Positions 34,800-43,979 of a DNA stretch of 64,000 nt are shown in pieces. A program made the position numbers and the translations under genes. This DNA is from CAMBRQ01 sp945870325. GTDB lineage: Bacteria; Bacillota; Clostridia; Lachnospirales; Lachnospiraceae. The notes under the pieces were generated by a model. The model was not told where the DNA came from. It was given only the letters and a program-made list of their open reading frames with translations, and ran no database searches. The stretch covers positions 8,773 through 72,772 of the forward strand of contig NZ_JBNPMC010000015.1 of the NCBI RefSeq assembly GCF_050313795.1. The letters are read 5' to 3'. Each line of letters opens with the position of its first letter. Positions within the stretch are counted from its first letter, which is position 1.

Positions 34800-36037
34800 A
34801 AGGCTTTCATCCTTTCCCCCACATAACGGGTCGCAATTTCTACCAGCAGGAAACCAAATGCAATCGCAATACAAGTCTGTCCCAATAAGATGGTCTGCTG
34901 TTTCGCTAATGCATAATCTGCCTGCACAACTCCATGCATCATGTAAAACAATGTCGCTCCCGGAATCACCGGCATGATCGCAGTCGTCAGAAAAATCGTC
35001 GATGGTGCCTTGTGGAATCTTGACATCGCATACGCATATGCCGCTACAAAAGTCGCGCCTGCCATAACTGCGGTAAAACTGTTCCCATTAAAATGCTGTA
35101 CAAGCAGATAACAGCCGCAGTTAATCAGCCCGCCAATCCCTGCATAGACGGAATGCAGAACCGACGCCTTAAACATCATTGCGAATCCCATGCTCGCCAC
35201 ACCGCAAGTAACCAACTGCACAATAATACTCGGTGCAATATACATCTCATACATATCTCCCTCGAACAGAACCATAGCAAGACCCGTACCACACGCAATC
35301 GCTATTGCACCCAGACATGCATTGGCTACATTCAATATCCCTGACAGATAAGCCCGATTCAAGATATCTCTGATTCCATTCGTTACGCCCAGCCCGCTTA
35401 TCAGTACCATGTTAAGTCCCAGTACGATCCGATCCGGGTGATGTCCAAGTCCCAACTTAGCAACTAAGAATACCGCCGCCGAGGACAAAAAGGCGATGAT
35501 AATGTTATACACTACAAGGTTCTGCTCTTTCTTTTCAAGCATACTGCCAAAATATACTTCTATCAACGCGCATATGAGAATTCCGACAATGGTATCTGCC
35601 AGATCACAGCCAAAATACACGCCGAACCCAACGCCGCCCAGGATTGCCGACAAGTATTTCTGATACATAGGCTGCGGCTTACGGTTCATGACTTCCTCAT
35701 ATTTCTCACGGATCTCTTCCACTGATGGAGTATTCCTGCATATGTATCTGGACAGATTATTCAGATAGTCCAGTCTGTCATAATGAAATCCCGTCCTGTG
35801 TACTCTCCTGACCTGCGTGATATAATGCCCGCCTGTCGGTCTGATCGTCGCCTGAATGTTGCTCTGTATTACGAATACACTGCACTGCTCCACATCATAA
35901 CTTTCAATCATCCGATAGATACTGTCCTCTGCACGATCCGTCTCCGCACCGCTTTTTACCATCTCTTTTCCGATGTTCAGAATTTCATTTAATAATAATT
36001 CATAATCCATGCCACATATAGGTTCCGATATCCTCAA
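34796..36037 (-). CDS. Fused threonine/serine exporter (ThrE, YjjP-YjjB in one chain)
   Basis: 413 residues. The first ~250 residues are YjjP-like (cytosolic EMVKSGAETDRAEDSI, then five membrane segments). The last ~150 are YjjB-like, with AIMPVIPGATLFYMM. Compare the split pair at 3.8-5.5 kb. The start is a TTG with GGGGGG 6-7 nt upstream; a later ATG at 36010 lacks a good site. It heads an operon with the selenoprotein and DMT genes. Confidence 0.88.
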   Translation of the reverse strand: MRISEPICGMDYELLLNEILNIGKEMVKSGAETDRAEDSIYRMIESYDVEQCSVFVIQSNIQATIRPTGGHYITQVRRVHRTGFHYDRLDYLNNLSRYICRNTPSVEEIREKYEEVMNRKPQPMYQKYLSAILGGVGFGVYFGCDLADTIVGILICALIEVYFGSMLEKKEQNLVVYNIIIAFLSSAAVFLVAKLGLGHHPDRIVLGLNMVLISGLGVTNGIRDILNRAYLSGILNVANACLGAIAIACGTGLAMVLFEGDMYEMYIAPSIIVQLVTCGVASMGFAMMFKASVLHSVYAGIGGLINCGCYLLVQHFNGNSFTAVMAGATFVAAYAYAMSRFHKAPSTIFLTTAIMPVIPGATLFYMMHGVVQADYALAKQQTILLGQTCIAIAFGFLLVEIATRYVGERMKAL

Positions 36038-36420
36038 AACGTTCCCCCCTTCGCATTCCCAATATTAACAGATCGATAATCCTGTCCTTCCCAGAAAACT
36101 CTATATTGTCCATATCGGAACAATATAATTCTCCGCTCCCCTTCGGCTTTTTTTATTGCACTTCCATATTAGCCGAATTCTTCTGTTATCGCAACTAGTT
36201 TTAGGCTGTTTCATTATATTTTTCCAGTATCAACTCCCTAATCTTTAATCTGGGCAAGCATGAAAAACGATGGTGCAGTCACTACCATTATGGGACTCGA
36301 CCGTTCCATCCGCTGGTGAAATAACACCGTGCTTCTGTTTATGATGATATAGTCATCCTCTTCTTGTAGAGTGCAAAAATAGTCGAATTTTGATAGTTTT
36401 TGCACTTCAGTGCATAAACT
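36038..36420. other. Non-coding gap between the ThrE operon and an ATPase remnant
   Basis: About 380 bp without a convincing gene. It holds an ATATTGT/ACAATAT inverted repeat near 36102-36126 and a GTGCAAAAA/TTTTTGCAC hairpin (36371-36405). I see no clear promoter for the ThrE operon. The region is probably debris next to the decayed gene. Confidence 0.5.
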
Positions 36421-36924
36421 TCAAAAAGCGCGTTAGGTGGCACCCGCAAACAGGTCTTTGATAAAACAGGGGAACATTATGAGCTTCGTGAGGTTTTCGA
36501 TGCTTATATGCGATTTGGAGGAATGCCGGGTATTGCCGATGTAGGATTAGACCAAGAAAAAGCATGGGTGTTACTTGAGGGCATCTACTCTACCGTAATT
36601 ATAAGAGATATTCTTGAACGGGAAAATCGCAGAGGACAAAAAAGAATCACAGACTCTGTTCTCTTGAAAAAGATTGTCATGTTTCTTGCAGATAACATCG
36701 GAAGCAGTATATCTGTCTCCTCTATTGGAAACACTCTGTTGAACGAAGGACTGCTCGAAGATGGCAATCGAAAAGGAACACCTCGTGCTCATACAGTTCA
36801 AGCCTATGTAAATGCACTGCTGGAAGCATATGAGAAGATAGTTCTTTCCATGAATACCGGAATGGATTCTTCCTATGATGGTATAAAATCCATCAATTTA
36901 ATTGACTGGCTGATTTCAGAATAA
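36421..36924 (+). pseudogene. Remnant of an AAA_14/DUF4143-type ATPase
   Basis: An internal piece of an AAA-family ATPase with a DUF4143 C-terminal domain. Coding similarity begins before the first ATG (KTGEHYELREVFDAYMRFGG), so the 5' part with Walker motifs is gone. FGGMPGIADVG, IYSTVIIRDILER and VSSIGNTLLNEG are typical of this family. After VQAYVNALLEAYE the chain runs into an unrelated tail. No ribosome site. Decayed gene. Confidence 0.65.
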
Positions 36925-36949
36925 ATACTATATCTTTATGTTAACATTG

Positions 36950-36986
36950 GGGCTGTCTTACAGATGATAATTCTGTAAGGCAGCCC
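36950..36986. terminator. Hairpin at the end of the ABC importer operon
   Basis: GGGCTGTCTTACAG pairs with CTGTAAGGCAGCCC across a 9-nt loop. No T-run on either strand. It lies 25 nt after the last importer gene and could stabilise or end that transcript. Confidence 0.4.
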
Positions 36987-37011
36987 TTCCACATGTCTGT
37001 ATGATTAATCA

Positions 37012-37641
37012 CTATAACACGTTAGCCGGATTCTCTTCCACCAACTCCTCGAATCTCACCACTCTCGTACATATCCTCTCTGCCAGTTCCATACGATGTG
37101 TCACAACCAGAAGCCCCAGTTTCCTTCGCTCTGCCATCTTAAGCATTACATCCCAGATCTGTGCCTGCGTGATCACATCCAGCATCGCAGTCATCTCATC
37201 CGCAATCACGCATCTGGTCTTAGGACTCATAGCCCTTGCGATACAGAACCGCTGCAACTCTCCTCCCGATAATTCTGCCGGGTATCTGGACAGCCACTCC
37301 TTCTCAATTCCCATCCACTTAAGCAGTTCCTCCTGCGGCTCCCAGCCTTCCGTCAGTGTCCGACTCAGTTTCCATCTGGGATTCACCGCTTTCTCCGGAT
37401 GCTGATAGATGAGTTGTACCGGACAATACCCTTTCCTTGGAAGTGGTTTTCCCTCGAATAAGATGGTTCCGCTCTCAGGCTTTAAGTAACCCGCCAGGAT
37501 CTGAGCCAGTGTACTCTTGCCGCATCCGGACGGTCCTACAAGCGCAACCCGTTCTCCTGCATCCATCGTGAAGTCCACATGTTCCAGTATGCTTCGATTC
37601 TTCCTATAAGAAAAACAAATATCCTTTGCCTCAATCAGCAT
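37012..37641 (-). CDS. Oligopeptide/nickel-type ABC importer ATPase (DppF-like)
   Basis: 209 residues; shorter than typical DppF (~320) because the C-terminal oligopeptide domain is missing. Walker A GPSGCGKST, Q-loop QLIYQHPEKAVNP, signature LSGGELQR, Walker B CVIADEMTAMLD and H-loop VTHR are complete. The start at 37641 overlaps the upstream ATPase gene by 11 bp. It is the last gene of the five-gene importer operon. Confidence 0.9.
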   Translation of the reverse strand: MLIEAKDICFSYRKNRSILEHVDFTMDAGERVALVGPSGCGKSTLAQILAGYLKPESGTILFEGKPLPRKGYCPVQLIYQHPEKAVNPRWKLSRTLTEGWEPQEELLKWMGIEKEWLSRYPAELSGGELQRFCIARAMSPKTRCVIADEMTAMLDVITQAQIWDVMLKMAERRKLGLLVVTHRMELAERICTRVVRFEELVEENPANVL

Positions 37642-38554
37642 GAATACAGCACACCTCCCCTCCGCGCAAAGTACGCATCGGAATCTCCCCCAGACATTCC
37701 TCCGTCTTATACAGACATCGGGGCGCAAACAGACAGCCACCCGGAATAGAACCTGCATATGGCTGTGTACCTGGAATCGGCTTGAATCCGTTCTGTGGAA
37801 GTGCCTCCCACAATGCCTTCGAATAGGGATGCCGAAGTGCTTCCGGTCCTCTGCCAAAATCCTCTGCCAAAGCCGTCTCCACCGTCGTTCCTGCATAGAA
37901 TATCGCAATCCGGTCTGCATACTCAAACGCAAGATCAATATCGTGTGTGATCAGAATGATTCCCTTCCCCTCATCTGCCAGCGTCCGAAAATTGCTCATG
38001 GCTTCTTCTGCCATAGCCTTACTCATCCCGGGTGTCGGCTCATCTGCAACAATCAGTTTCGCATCCCCGATTACCGCCGTAGAGACAAGAACCCTTCGCG
38101 CCATGCCTCCGGACAGTTGGAAAGGATACAGTTCTTCCACTTCTCTTTGAAGCCCATAACGCTTGAATGCAAGCCTCTGTTTTTCCTTCGTTCCTCTTAC
38201 TCCGACCACCTGCTTTCCCGTCTTCATCAGTGGGTCAAGATACTCCACAGACTGAGGTACCAACGCAATCTCCCGTCCCCGAAGCCGCTGCTGCAATTCT
38301 ATCGTCATCGGCTGTCCATAATAACGCATATCGCCCGTTACCGATGCATTCTTAGGAAGAATTCCCAAGACAGTGCTTGCCAGCAGACTTTTCCCAGAAC
38401 CGGAAGAACCCACGATCGCCAGGATCTCTCCCTCATCCACATGGATATTCAGATTACTGATTACTTTTAAGTCTTTCTGCTCCAATCCTTTCTCATACAT
38501 ACGAAAAGATACGGACAGATTCTTAATATCCAATATAGGTTCCTTATGTTCCAT
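37631..38554 (-). CDS. Oligopeptide/nickel-type ABC importer ATPase (DppD-like)
   Basis: 307 residues. Walker A GSSGSGKS, Q-loop ALVPQSVEYLDP, signature LSGGMARR, Walker B LIVADEPTPGMS and H-loop ITHD are seen. The C-terminal oligo_HPY-type domain has Cys residues (GGCLFAPRCLYKTEECLG) that bind Fe-S in some members. Pairs with the shorter ATPase downstream. Confidence 0.92.
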   Translation of the reverse strand: MEHKEPILDIKNLSVSFRMYEKGLEQKDLKVISNLNIHVDEGEILAIVGSSGSGKSLLASTVLGILPKNASVTGDMRYYGQPMTIELQQRLRGREIALVPQSVEYLDPLMKTGKQVVGVRGTKEKQRLAFKRYGLQREVEELYPFQLSGGMARRVLVSTAVIGDAKLIVADEPTPGMSKAMAEEAMSNFRTLADEGKGIILITHDIDLAFEYADRIAIFYAGTTVETALAEDFGRGPEALRHPYSKALWEALPQNGFKPIPGTQPYAGSIPGGCLFAPRCLYKTEECLGEIPMRTLRGGEVCCIHAD

Positions 38555-38563
38555 CTCTTCCTC

Positions 38564-39388
38564 CTACTCCTGCGCGCTCATCGGATCAATCAATAACTTG
38601 ATATCATCGCCCAATTTATCGAACAGCATCACCACCATAACTAACAGCATTCCCGGGAAAAATACCAGCCACCACATCCCTGTAGAGATATGCTTCAGCG
38701 CCTCTGATAAGATAATCCCAATCGCCGGCGTATCCACACCCAGACCGAATCCCAGGAAAGTGACTCCCGCCTCATGCAGGATCGCGTGAGGGAATAACAG
38801 AATCAGACCTACAATGAACTGCGGAATCACATGTGGTATGATATGCTCACATGCGATCTGCACCTTCGTCCTCCCGAATCTCTCGGCTGCTTTTACATAC
38901 TGCATATTCTTAATCTGCAGCACCTCCGCGCGAATTACTCTGGTAAGATTCGGCCAGTGAGTCAGCGCAATTCCGATAATCACACCTTTTAGCCCCTTTC
39001 CCAAAGCAAATGATATCAGCATCAGAAGTACCAGGTGCGGAATTCCCATAAACAGATCCACCAGATAGGAGATCATCTTATCAATCACGCCTCCAACCGT
39101 AGCAGATAAAATTCCGAAGACCAGCGCTATCACCGCACTGACGCCCGCTGCCAAAGTTCCAAGCAAAATACTGGTGGACAGTCCCTTTATCGTCCGACAG
39201 AACATATCCCGTCCCAGATAATCCGTTCCGAACCAGTGTGCCGCCGACGGCGGCAGTTTTTTTGCAGCATAGTCAGGTGCATAACTCTCTGGATTCATCA
39301 CCAGGCCAGAGGCTGCAATTCCCAATAATATCACACAGATCATCCCTATAAGAAGCAGTGTTTTCGTTCTTCGATTCACATTCCTCAT
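38564..39388 (-). CDS. ABC importer permease (DppC/OppC-like)
   Basis: 274 residues with six membrane segments and the inner-membrane permease signature (GIALTHWPNLTRVIRAEVL). The start AHWFGTDYLGRDMFCR region is typical of DppC. It overlaps the upstream permease gene by 4 bp (ATGA). Confidence 0.93.
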   Translation of the reverse strand: MRNVNRRTKTLLLIGMICVILLGIAASGLVMNPESYAPDYAAKKLPPSAAHWFGTDYLGRDMFCRTIKGLSTSILLGTLAAGVSAVIALVFGILSATVGGVIDKMISYLVDLFMGIPHLVLLMLISFALGKGLKGVIIGIALTHWPNLTRVIRAEVLQIKNMQYVKAAERFGRTKVQIACEHIIPHVIPQFIVGLILLFPHAILHEAGVTFLGFGLGVDTPAIGIILSEALKHISTGMWWLVFFPGMLLVMVVMLFDKLGDDIKLLIDPMSAQE

Positions 39389-40368
39389 ACTCTGCCACCC
39401 TCCCTGATCTCAGGATTCAGAAGCCCATACAGGAGATTCGCAATGAAATTTCCTACGAATACAAAGACAACCGAGAACATCGCCACTCCAAGCAGCATCG
39501 GCACATCCCCCTTAAGCCCCGCAATCGTCGCAGCATTGCCAAGCCCCGGATAGGAAAATACCTGTTCAGCCAGCACACTGCCGCCAAATAACTCGCTGAA
39601 TGACGCAAACTGCAAGGTAATCGCAGGAATCGCAATATTACGCAATCCATGACGCTTTACAATCTGCCAGCGGCTCTCTCCCCTGGCTCTGGCAAATAAT
39701 ACATATTCACTCTTCATAACATCCATCATCTTCTGCCTTGTATGAAGGGCAATATTCGATACACCGGTAATACTCAGCGTCAATGCAGGCAATACCAGAT
39801 GATGGATTCTCTCCCAGATGGTCACTTCACTCGCCGCCTTTCCCACCGGAACCGAGAACCCTACCGGGAACCAGCCCAGGTGAACTGCGAATACAACCAG
39901 CAACAATAGCCCAATCCAGAATGCCGGCGTAGATGACATCACAAAACAGAAGGTCTTGAGCACCCGATCTGCCAGACTATCCGAGAAAGTTCCCGCCACA
40001 ACTCCAAGCATGAACCCCAGCACACCGGATATCACCCATGCCGTAAGCATCAATGCCGCCGAAGTAATAAATCGCTCTTCCAGCACCTGCACTACCGGCT
40101 TCTTGAATGCAATCGATGTTCCCATATCCCCATGCAGAAGATTCCTGATCCACGTAAGATATCGCTGAACCGGGGGATCATTCAGTCCCCAGTATTCAGC
40201 GATCACATCCTTCTGCTCCTGAGATATATTCGATTCCGAGCCCACATACGCTTCCACCGGATCAATCGGAGAAGATACGACCAGAATAAAACTGACCAGA
40301 GATACTCCCACAAGCAGCAGAAGCATCCGAAACAGTGTGCCCGCTATATATTTCATCATATTCATCAT
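39385..40368 (-). CDS. ABC importer permease (DppB/OppB-like)
   Basis: About 327 residues, six membrane segments, with the DppB features near the start (SPIDPVEAYVG) and the EAA-type loop around RARGESRWQIVKRHGLRN. It follows the binding-protein gene by about 14 nt. AAAGGA lies about 13 nt before the ATG at 40368; a GTG one codon upstream is also possible. Confidence 0.92.
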   Translation of the reverse strand: MMNMMKYIAGTLFRMLLLLVGVSLVSFILVVSSPIDPVEAYVGSESNISQEQKDVIAEYWGLNDPPVQRYLTWIRNLLHGDMGTSIAFKKPVVQVLEERFITSAALMLTAWVISGVLGFMLGVVAGTFSDSLADRVLKTFCFVMSSTPAFWIGLLLLVVFAVHLGWFPVGFSVPVGKAASEVTIWERIHHLVLPALTLSITGVSNIALHTRQKMMDVMKSEYVLFARARGESRWQIVKRHGLRNIAIPAITLQFASFSELFGGSVLAEQVFSYPGLGNAATIAGLKGDVPMLLGVAMFSVVFVFVGNFIANLLYGLLNPEIREGGRV

Positions 40369-40382
40369 CACGATTCATTCCT

Positions 40383-41993
40383 TTACTCGGCAATATATTT
40401 CCACTCATTCATATTCTGAATGATCGGAAGTCCGTGTCCATGAGGGTGGATCATCTGTGTTCCTACATCCAGTCCATCTCTGATAAAGTATGTATGGTCA
40501 ATATTCACCAGCCAGATATAGGGATAATCCACATTCGGTCCTGTCTCCCCGTCATACTGCGCCTTCTTTAGATATTCGACAGCCTCTTCTTCTGTCGTAG
40601 CCGCAAGTGCCTGCTCAAGATATCCATCCACCGTCTCATTCATATACATTGCGGCATTGCTCAGACTCACACTCAATGGATCTGCGAACTCCGAAGCAAA
40701 TGCATTGTACACATCAATAAAATTATAATCTCCCGTACCGATACAGGTAGGATTCCTTCTTCCTTCCTCCTTACAGGTCGTCCAATCCTTCGCTTCTGCC
40801 GTAATCTTGATTCCAAGTTTCTCTGCATTCTCTGCAAACGCTACCGCAAGATTATATCTCTGCAGATCATCGGTACGTCCGGTAATCGTCAGTTTGCACT
40901 CTCTGCCATCCTTTTCACGGACACCATCACCATCCGTATCTACCCATCCTGCTTCTTCCAGAAGTTTGCACGCCTCTTCCACCTGTCCGTCTTCCAGTCC
41001 CGGTTCTTCATTTGCCCACGGCAGGTTCTCGAACCTTACCCAGGAAGGCGTCCCGATTCCATTGAGCGCATTTTCAATAATCTCTTCCCTGTCGATTCCG
41101 ATATTCAGCGCCTTTCTCACTGCCACATCGCAGGTTGCATTATTCCCCACAATGGTTCCATCCTCTGTCTTCGTCTCAGGAATACAAGGGAGCGCGAATC
41201 CCCGGTTATCCGATGTTGCATACGTCTCCAGATGCATTCCATCTACTTCCTCATAGGCATATTCCGGATTGATCTTAACCACATCCAGAGTACCTGCCTG
41301 TGCATAAGACAACGCCGTCTCTTCATCGATATTTAGAAATGTAATCTGTGTAAACTCCGACTGCTCCCCATCATAATATTCATTCGGTTCCACGATCAAC
41401 TGCTGTCCCACATCCAACTGCTTCACTTTGAACGGTCCGCTTGCAACCGGATTCGCAGCATAGTCATCCCCATATGCATGTTCGGCAACGATTCCCTGTA
41501 AAGCCACTGTCCTTATGAATGGCGAATACGCTTTATTCAGTGTAAACTGAACCGTTGTATCATCTAACGCTTCTACTTTATCCATCATAGTCAGATCCAC
41601 ACTCGCCCCGGTCTCCTTCGCAGTCTCATAAGTAAATACCACATCTTCTGCCGTAACAATTTCCCCATCCGAGAACTTGACATCATCCCGAAGATGGAAT
41701 GTATAGATCATCCCATCTTCGCTAATCTGATAATCCTTTGCCAGATCTCCTTCCGTCTCAATCTCTTTATTAATCTTCAGAAGTGAAGAATAGAAGATAT
41801 TCGTGCCATACATGGTATATCCCTGACAGGCATCATAGTCTCCTTCTGTCATATCTCCTACTGCAACTACTAACTCATCTTTCTTATCTTCTTCGACATG
41901 ATCCTCCTTTGCTGTATCAGAAGAGCCACATGCACTTAGCATACTAATTGCCATGATTCCTGTTAACAATCGTGTAAATACATTCCTTTTCAT
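40383..41993 (-). CDS. ABC importer substrate-binding lipoprotein (SBP_bac_5)
   Basis: 536 residues. A lipoprotein signal (FTRLLTGIMAISMLSACGSS, lipobox LSAC) anchors it outside the membrane. The mature part is a family 5 binding protein (TFHLRDDVKFSDGEIVTAED, then RKALNIGIDREEI). Ligands of this family are peptides, nickel chelates or other small compounds; the ligand cannot be deduced. The start at 41993 has GGAGGG 8 nt upstream. First gene of the importer operon. Confidence 0.93.
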   Translation of the reverse strand: MKRNVFTRLLTGIMAISMLSACGSSDTAKEDHVEEDKKDELVVAVGDMTEGDYDACQGYTMYGTNIFYSSLLKINKEIETEGDLAKDYQISEDGMIYTFHLRDDVKFSDGEIVTAEDVVFTYETAKETGASVDLTMMDKVEALDDTTVQFTLNKAYSPFIRTVALQGIVAEHAYGDDYAANPVASGPFKVKQLDVGQQLIVEPNEYYDGEQSEFTQITFLNIDEETALSYAQAGTLDVVKINPEYAYEEVDGMHLETYATSDNRGFALPCIPETKTEDGTIVGNNATCDVAVRKALNIGIDREEIIENALNGIGTPSWVRFENLPWANEEPGLEDGQVEEACKLLEEAGWVDTDGDGVREKDGRECKLTITGRTDDLQRYNLAVAFAENAEKLGIKITAEAKDWTTCKEEGRRNPTCIGTGDYNFIDVYNAFASEFADPLSVSLSNAAMYMNETVDGYLEQALAATTEEEAVEYLKKAQYDGETGPNVDYPYIWLVNIDHTYFIRDGLDVGTQMIHPHGHGLPIIQNMNEWKYIAE

Positions 41994-42051
41994 CAGCCAA
42001 TCCCTCCACACATCACTTTCACGAAAGTATTACGAATTCTATCTATATGTT

Positions 42052-42087
42052 AAAAAAACACGGAATCTTCCGCAAGCCCCGTAGGGG
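42052..42087 (-). terminator. Possible leader terminator before the binding-protein gene
   Basis: On the minus strand CCCCTACGGGG, then CGGAAGATTCCG, then TGTTTTTTT. The stems are short. It lies upstream of the importer operon with no minus-strand gene before it, so it would act as an attenuator. Confidence 0.4.
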
Positions 42088-42122
42088 GATGTTTGACAGA
42101 AAAATCACATACGATTTTCATC

Positions 42123-42152
42123 TTGACATTTTCAATCATATTTTAGTATGAT
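42123..42152 (+). promoter_or_regulatory. Promoter of the yitT-like gene
   Basis: Perfect TTGACA (42123-42128), 18-nt spacer, TATGAT (42147-42152); about 100 nt upstream of the start codon. Confidence 0.7.
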
Positions 42153-42179
42153 ATCTATGTATTAGGCACAGCCTTGATC

Positions 42180-42220
42180 CACGTTTGTTAGGGAAAATCT
42201 TCCTGGCAAACGTGTTTTTT
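42180..42220 (+). terminator. Leader terminator upstream of the yitT-like gene
   Basis: CACGTTTG and CAAACGTG arms followed by TTTTTT, located between the promoter and the start codon. An AGGC-ACA-GCCT mini-hairpin precedes it. This suggests attenuation; I cannot match it to a named riboswitch. Confidence 0.75.
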
Positions 42221-42252
42221 ATTATTCAGGAAATAATCGAAGGGAGAATATT

Positions 42253-43122
42253 ATGAATACAAGAAGACCATTTTATCAGACACTGTCATCTCTGTTCGCC
42301 GTAGTATTAGGCAATGCTCTATATGCACTGACAGTCAAGTTATTCCTGCTGCCGTCAGGCCTAGTAACAGGCGGTACCACCGGTATCGCACTTACCGTGA
42401 ACCATCTGTTCCATATCAAGGTCTCAGCATTCGTCCTGGTTTTTAACATCACCATGCTTATCCTGGGATATATTTCATTAGGGAAATCTTTCGCTATCAC
42501 GACTCTGGCAAGCACATTCCTATACCCAATGGCACTGGAACTCTTTGAACAATTCATAGGGGATTATGTGCTGACGCAGGATATATTATTGTGTACCCTG
42601 TTCTCCGGATTCGGTATCGGAATCGCCCTTGGAATCGTAATCCGCTCCGGAGCCTCCACCGGGGGAATGGATATCCCTCCGCTGCTGCTTCAAAAGACCT
42701 TGCGGATACCCGTTTCCATCAGCATGTATGCTTTTGACGTATGCATTCTTCTGTCTCAGGCGCTATTCAGACCTGCCGAGAACATCCTGTACGGCGTGGT
42801 ACTGGTTCTAATCTATACCATGGTATTGGATAAGATGCTTCTGATGGGTACGAATAGAACTGAGGTGAAAGTAATCAGCGACAGATCCGATGAGATCCGC
42901 GAAGCAATTCTGACACGAATTGACCGAGGTGTTACGCTTCTGGAAGCCGAGAGTGGTTATCTGCATAAGAAATCATCCGTTGTCTTAAGCGTGATCTCCA
43001 ACCGCGAACTTCCAAAAGTAGAGAAACTGATCCACGAGATTGATCCTGAGAGTTTTATGATTGTAAGCCGGGTATGCGAAGTCAGGGGACGCGGCTTCTC
43101 TTTGAATAAACGCTATCAATAG
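42253..43122 (+). CDS. YitT family membrane protein (DUF2179 C-terminus)
   Basis: 289 residues. About five or six membrane segments (FAVVLGNALYALTVKLFLLP, LVTGGTTGIALTVNHLF, IVIRSGASTGGMDIPPLLLQ) followed by a cytosolic DUF2179 domain of ~80 residues (RIDRGVTLLEAESGYLHK). The family is widespread in Firmicutes and of unknown function. GAAGGGAG lies about 6 nt upstream of the ATG. It converges on the DMT gene with a 5-bp gap. Confidence 0.9.
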   Translation: MNTRRPFYQTLSSLFAVVLGNALYALTVKLFLLPSGLVTGGTTGIALTVNHLFHIKVSAFVLVFNITMLILGYISLGKSFAITTLASTFLYPMALELFEQFIGDYVLTQDILLCTLFSGFGIGIALGIVIRSGASTGGMDIPPLLLQKTLRIPVSISMYAFDVCILLSQALFRPAENILYGVVLVLIYTMVLDKMLLMGTNRTEVKVISDRSDEIREAILTRIDRGVTLLEAESGYLHKKSSVVLSVISNRELPKVEKLIHEIDPESFMIVSRVCEVRGRGFSLNKRYQ

Positions 43123-43127
43123 GGGAA

Positions 43128-43979
43128 CTATTTCTTCCGCAAGGAAGAATAGACTGCAACTCCCATGATTACCGCTCCCCCGATCAGTTCCCGCACAGAC
43201 GGAATCTCTCCAAGCAGTACCAATGCATAGAGGATGCCATAGACTGTCTCCATCCCGGAGATCAGCCCCGCCGTCTGTGCTTTCACTCCTCTCTGCGCTG
43301 ATACATATAATGTATATGCGAATGCAGTGCAGATGAATCCGACAAAGGCAACGCCAAGCACATCCGCAGTCCGCCAATGTACCTCTATAAAAAGCAGGGT
43401 GGGAAGCAACACAACCGCTGCCGTTCCCTGCTCATAGAAACATACCAGTTTTCCCTCATATTTCCCGGAAAAGTACCGGTTCGCCAGGGTCAGGACCGCA
43501 TAAGTCACACTGCTTACCATTCCCCATATAATTCCTATTGTCATCTGATTTTCCAACGAAAACTCTGGAATCGTGATAAAAACTCCTATCATAAGAAGAA
43601 TCGCGCTAATTATACTCTGCCTGCTGAATTTCTCATGAAATACAAGCGGTTCAAGAAAAGTCAAAAACAGCGGAAATGTAGAGAACGTAATGGTTCCTAT
43701 CGCCACGGATGATACCTGTATCGACTGAAAGAATGTAGACCAATGCACAGCCAGGACAATTCCCGTCATCATAATCCCTACGTAATCTTTCTTATCTGCC
43801 AGTTTCAGAGATTCTTTCTTCACCAGTATCATGCATAATAGCAAGATGGAAGAACACGTCACCCTTCCCATAGCCACTGTAATTGACGGCACTTCTACGA
43901 ATTGTGCTGCCACGCCTGACAGACTAAATAGCATGACCGCAATATGCAGATACAGAATATTCTTTTTATTCGTTTCCAT
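43128..43979 (-). CDS. EamA/DMT-family transporter
   Basis: 283 residues with ten membrane segments and two EamA halves (GIVLAVHWSTFFQSIQVSSV; GFICTAFAYTLYVSAQRGVK). An exporter of unknown small molecules. GAGGAAATAATA precedes the ATG. Monocistronic. Distinct from the DMT gene at 33.5 kb. Confidence 0.88.
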   Translation of the reverse strand: METNKKNILYLHIAVMLFSLSGVAAQFVEVPSITVAMGRVTCSSILLLCMILVKKESLKLADKKDYVGIMMTGIVLAVHWSTFFQSIQVSSVAIGTITFSTFPLFLTFLEPLVFHEKFSRQSIISAILLMIGVFITIPEFSLENQMTIGIIWGMVSSVTYAVLTLANRYFSGKYEGKLVCFYEQGTAAVVLLPTLLFIEVHWRTADVLGVAFVGFICTAFAYTLYVSAQRGVKAQTAGLISGMETVYGILYALVLLGEIPSVRELIGGAVIMGVAVYSSLRKK

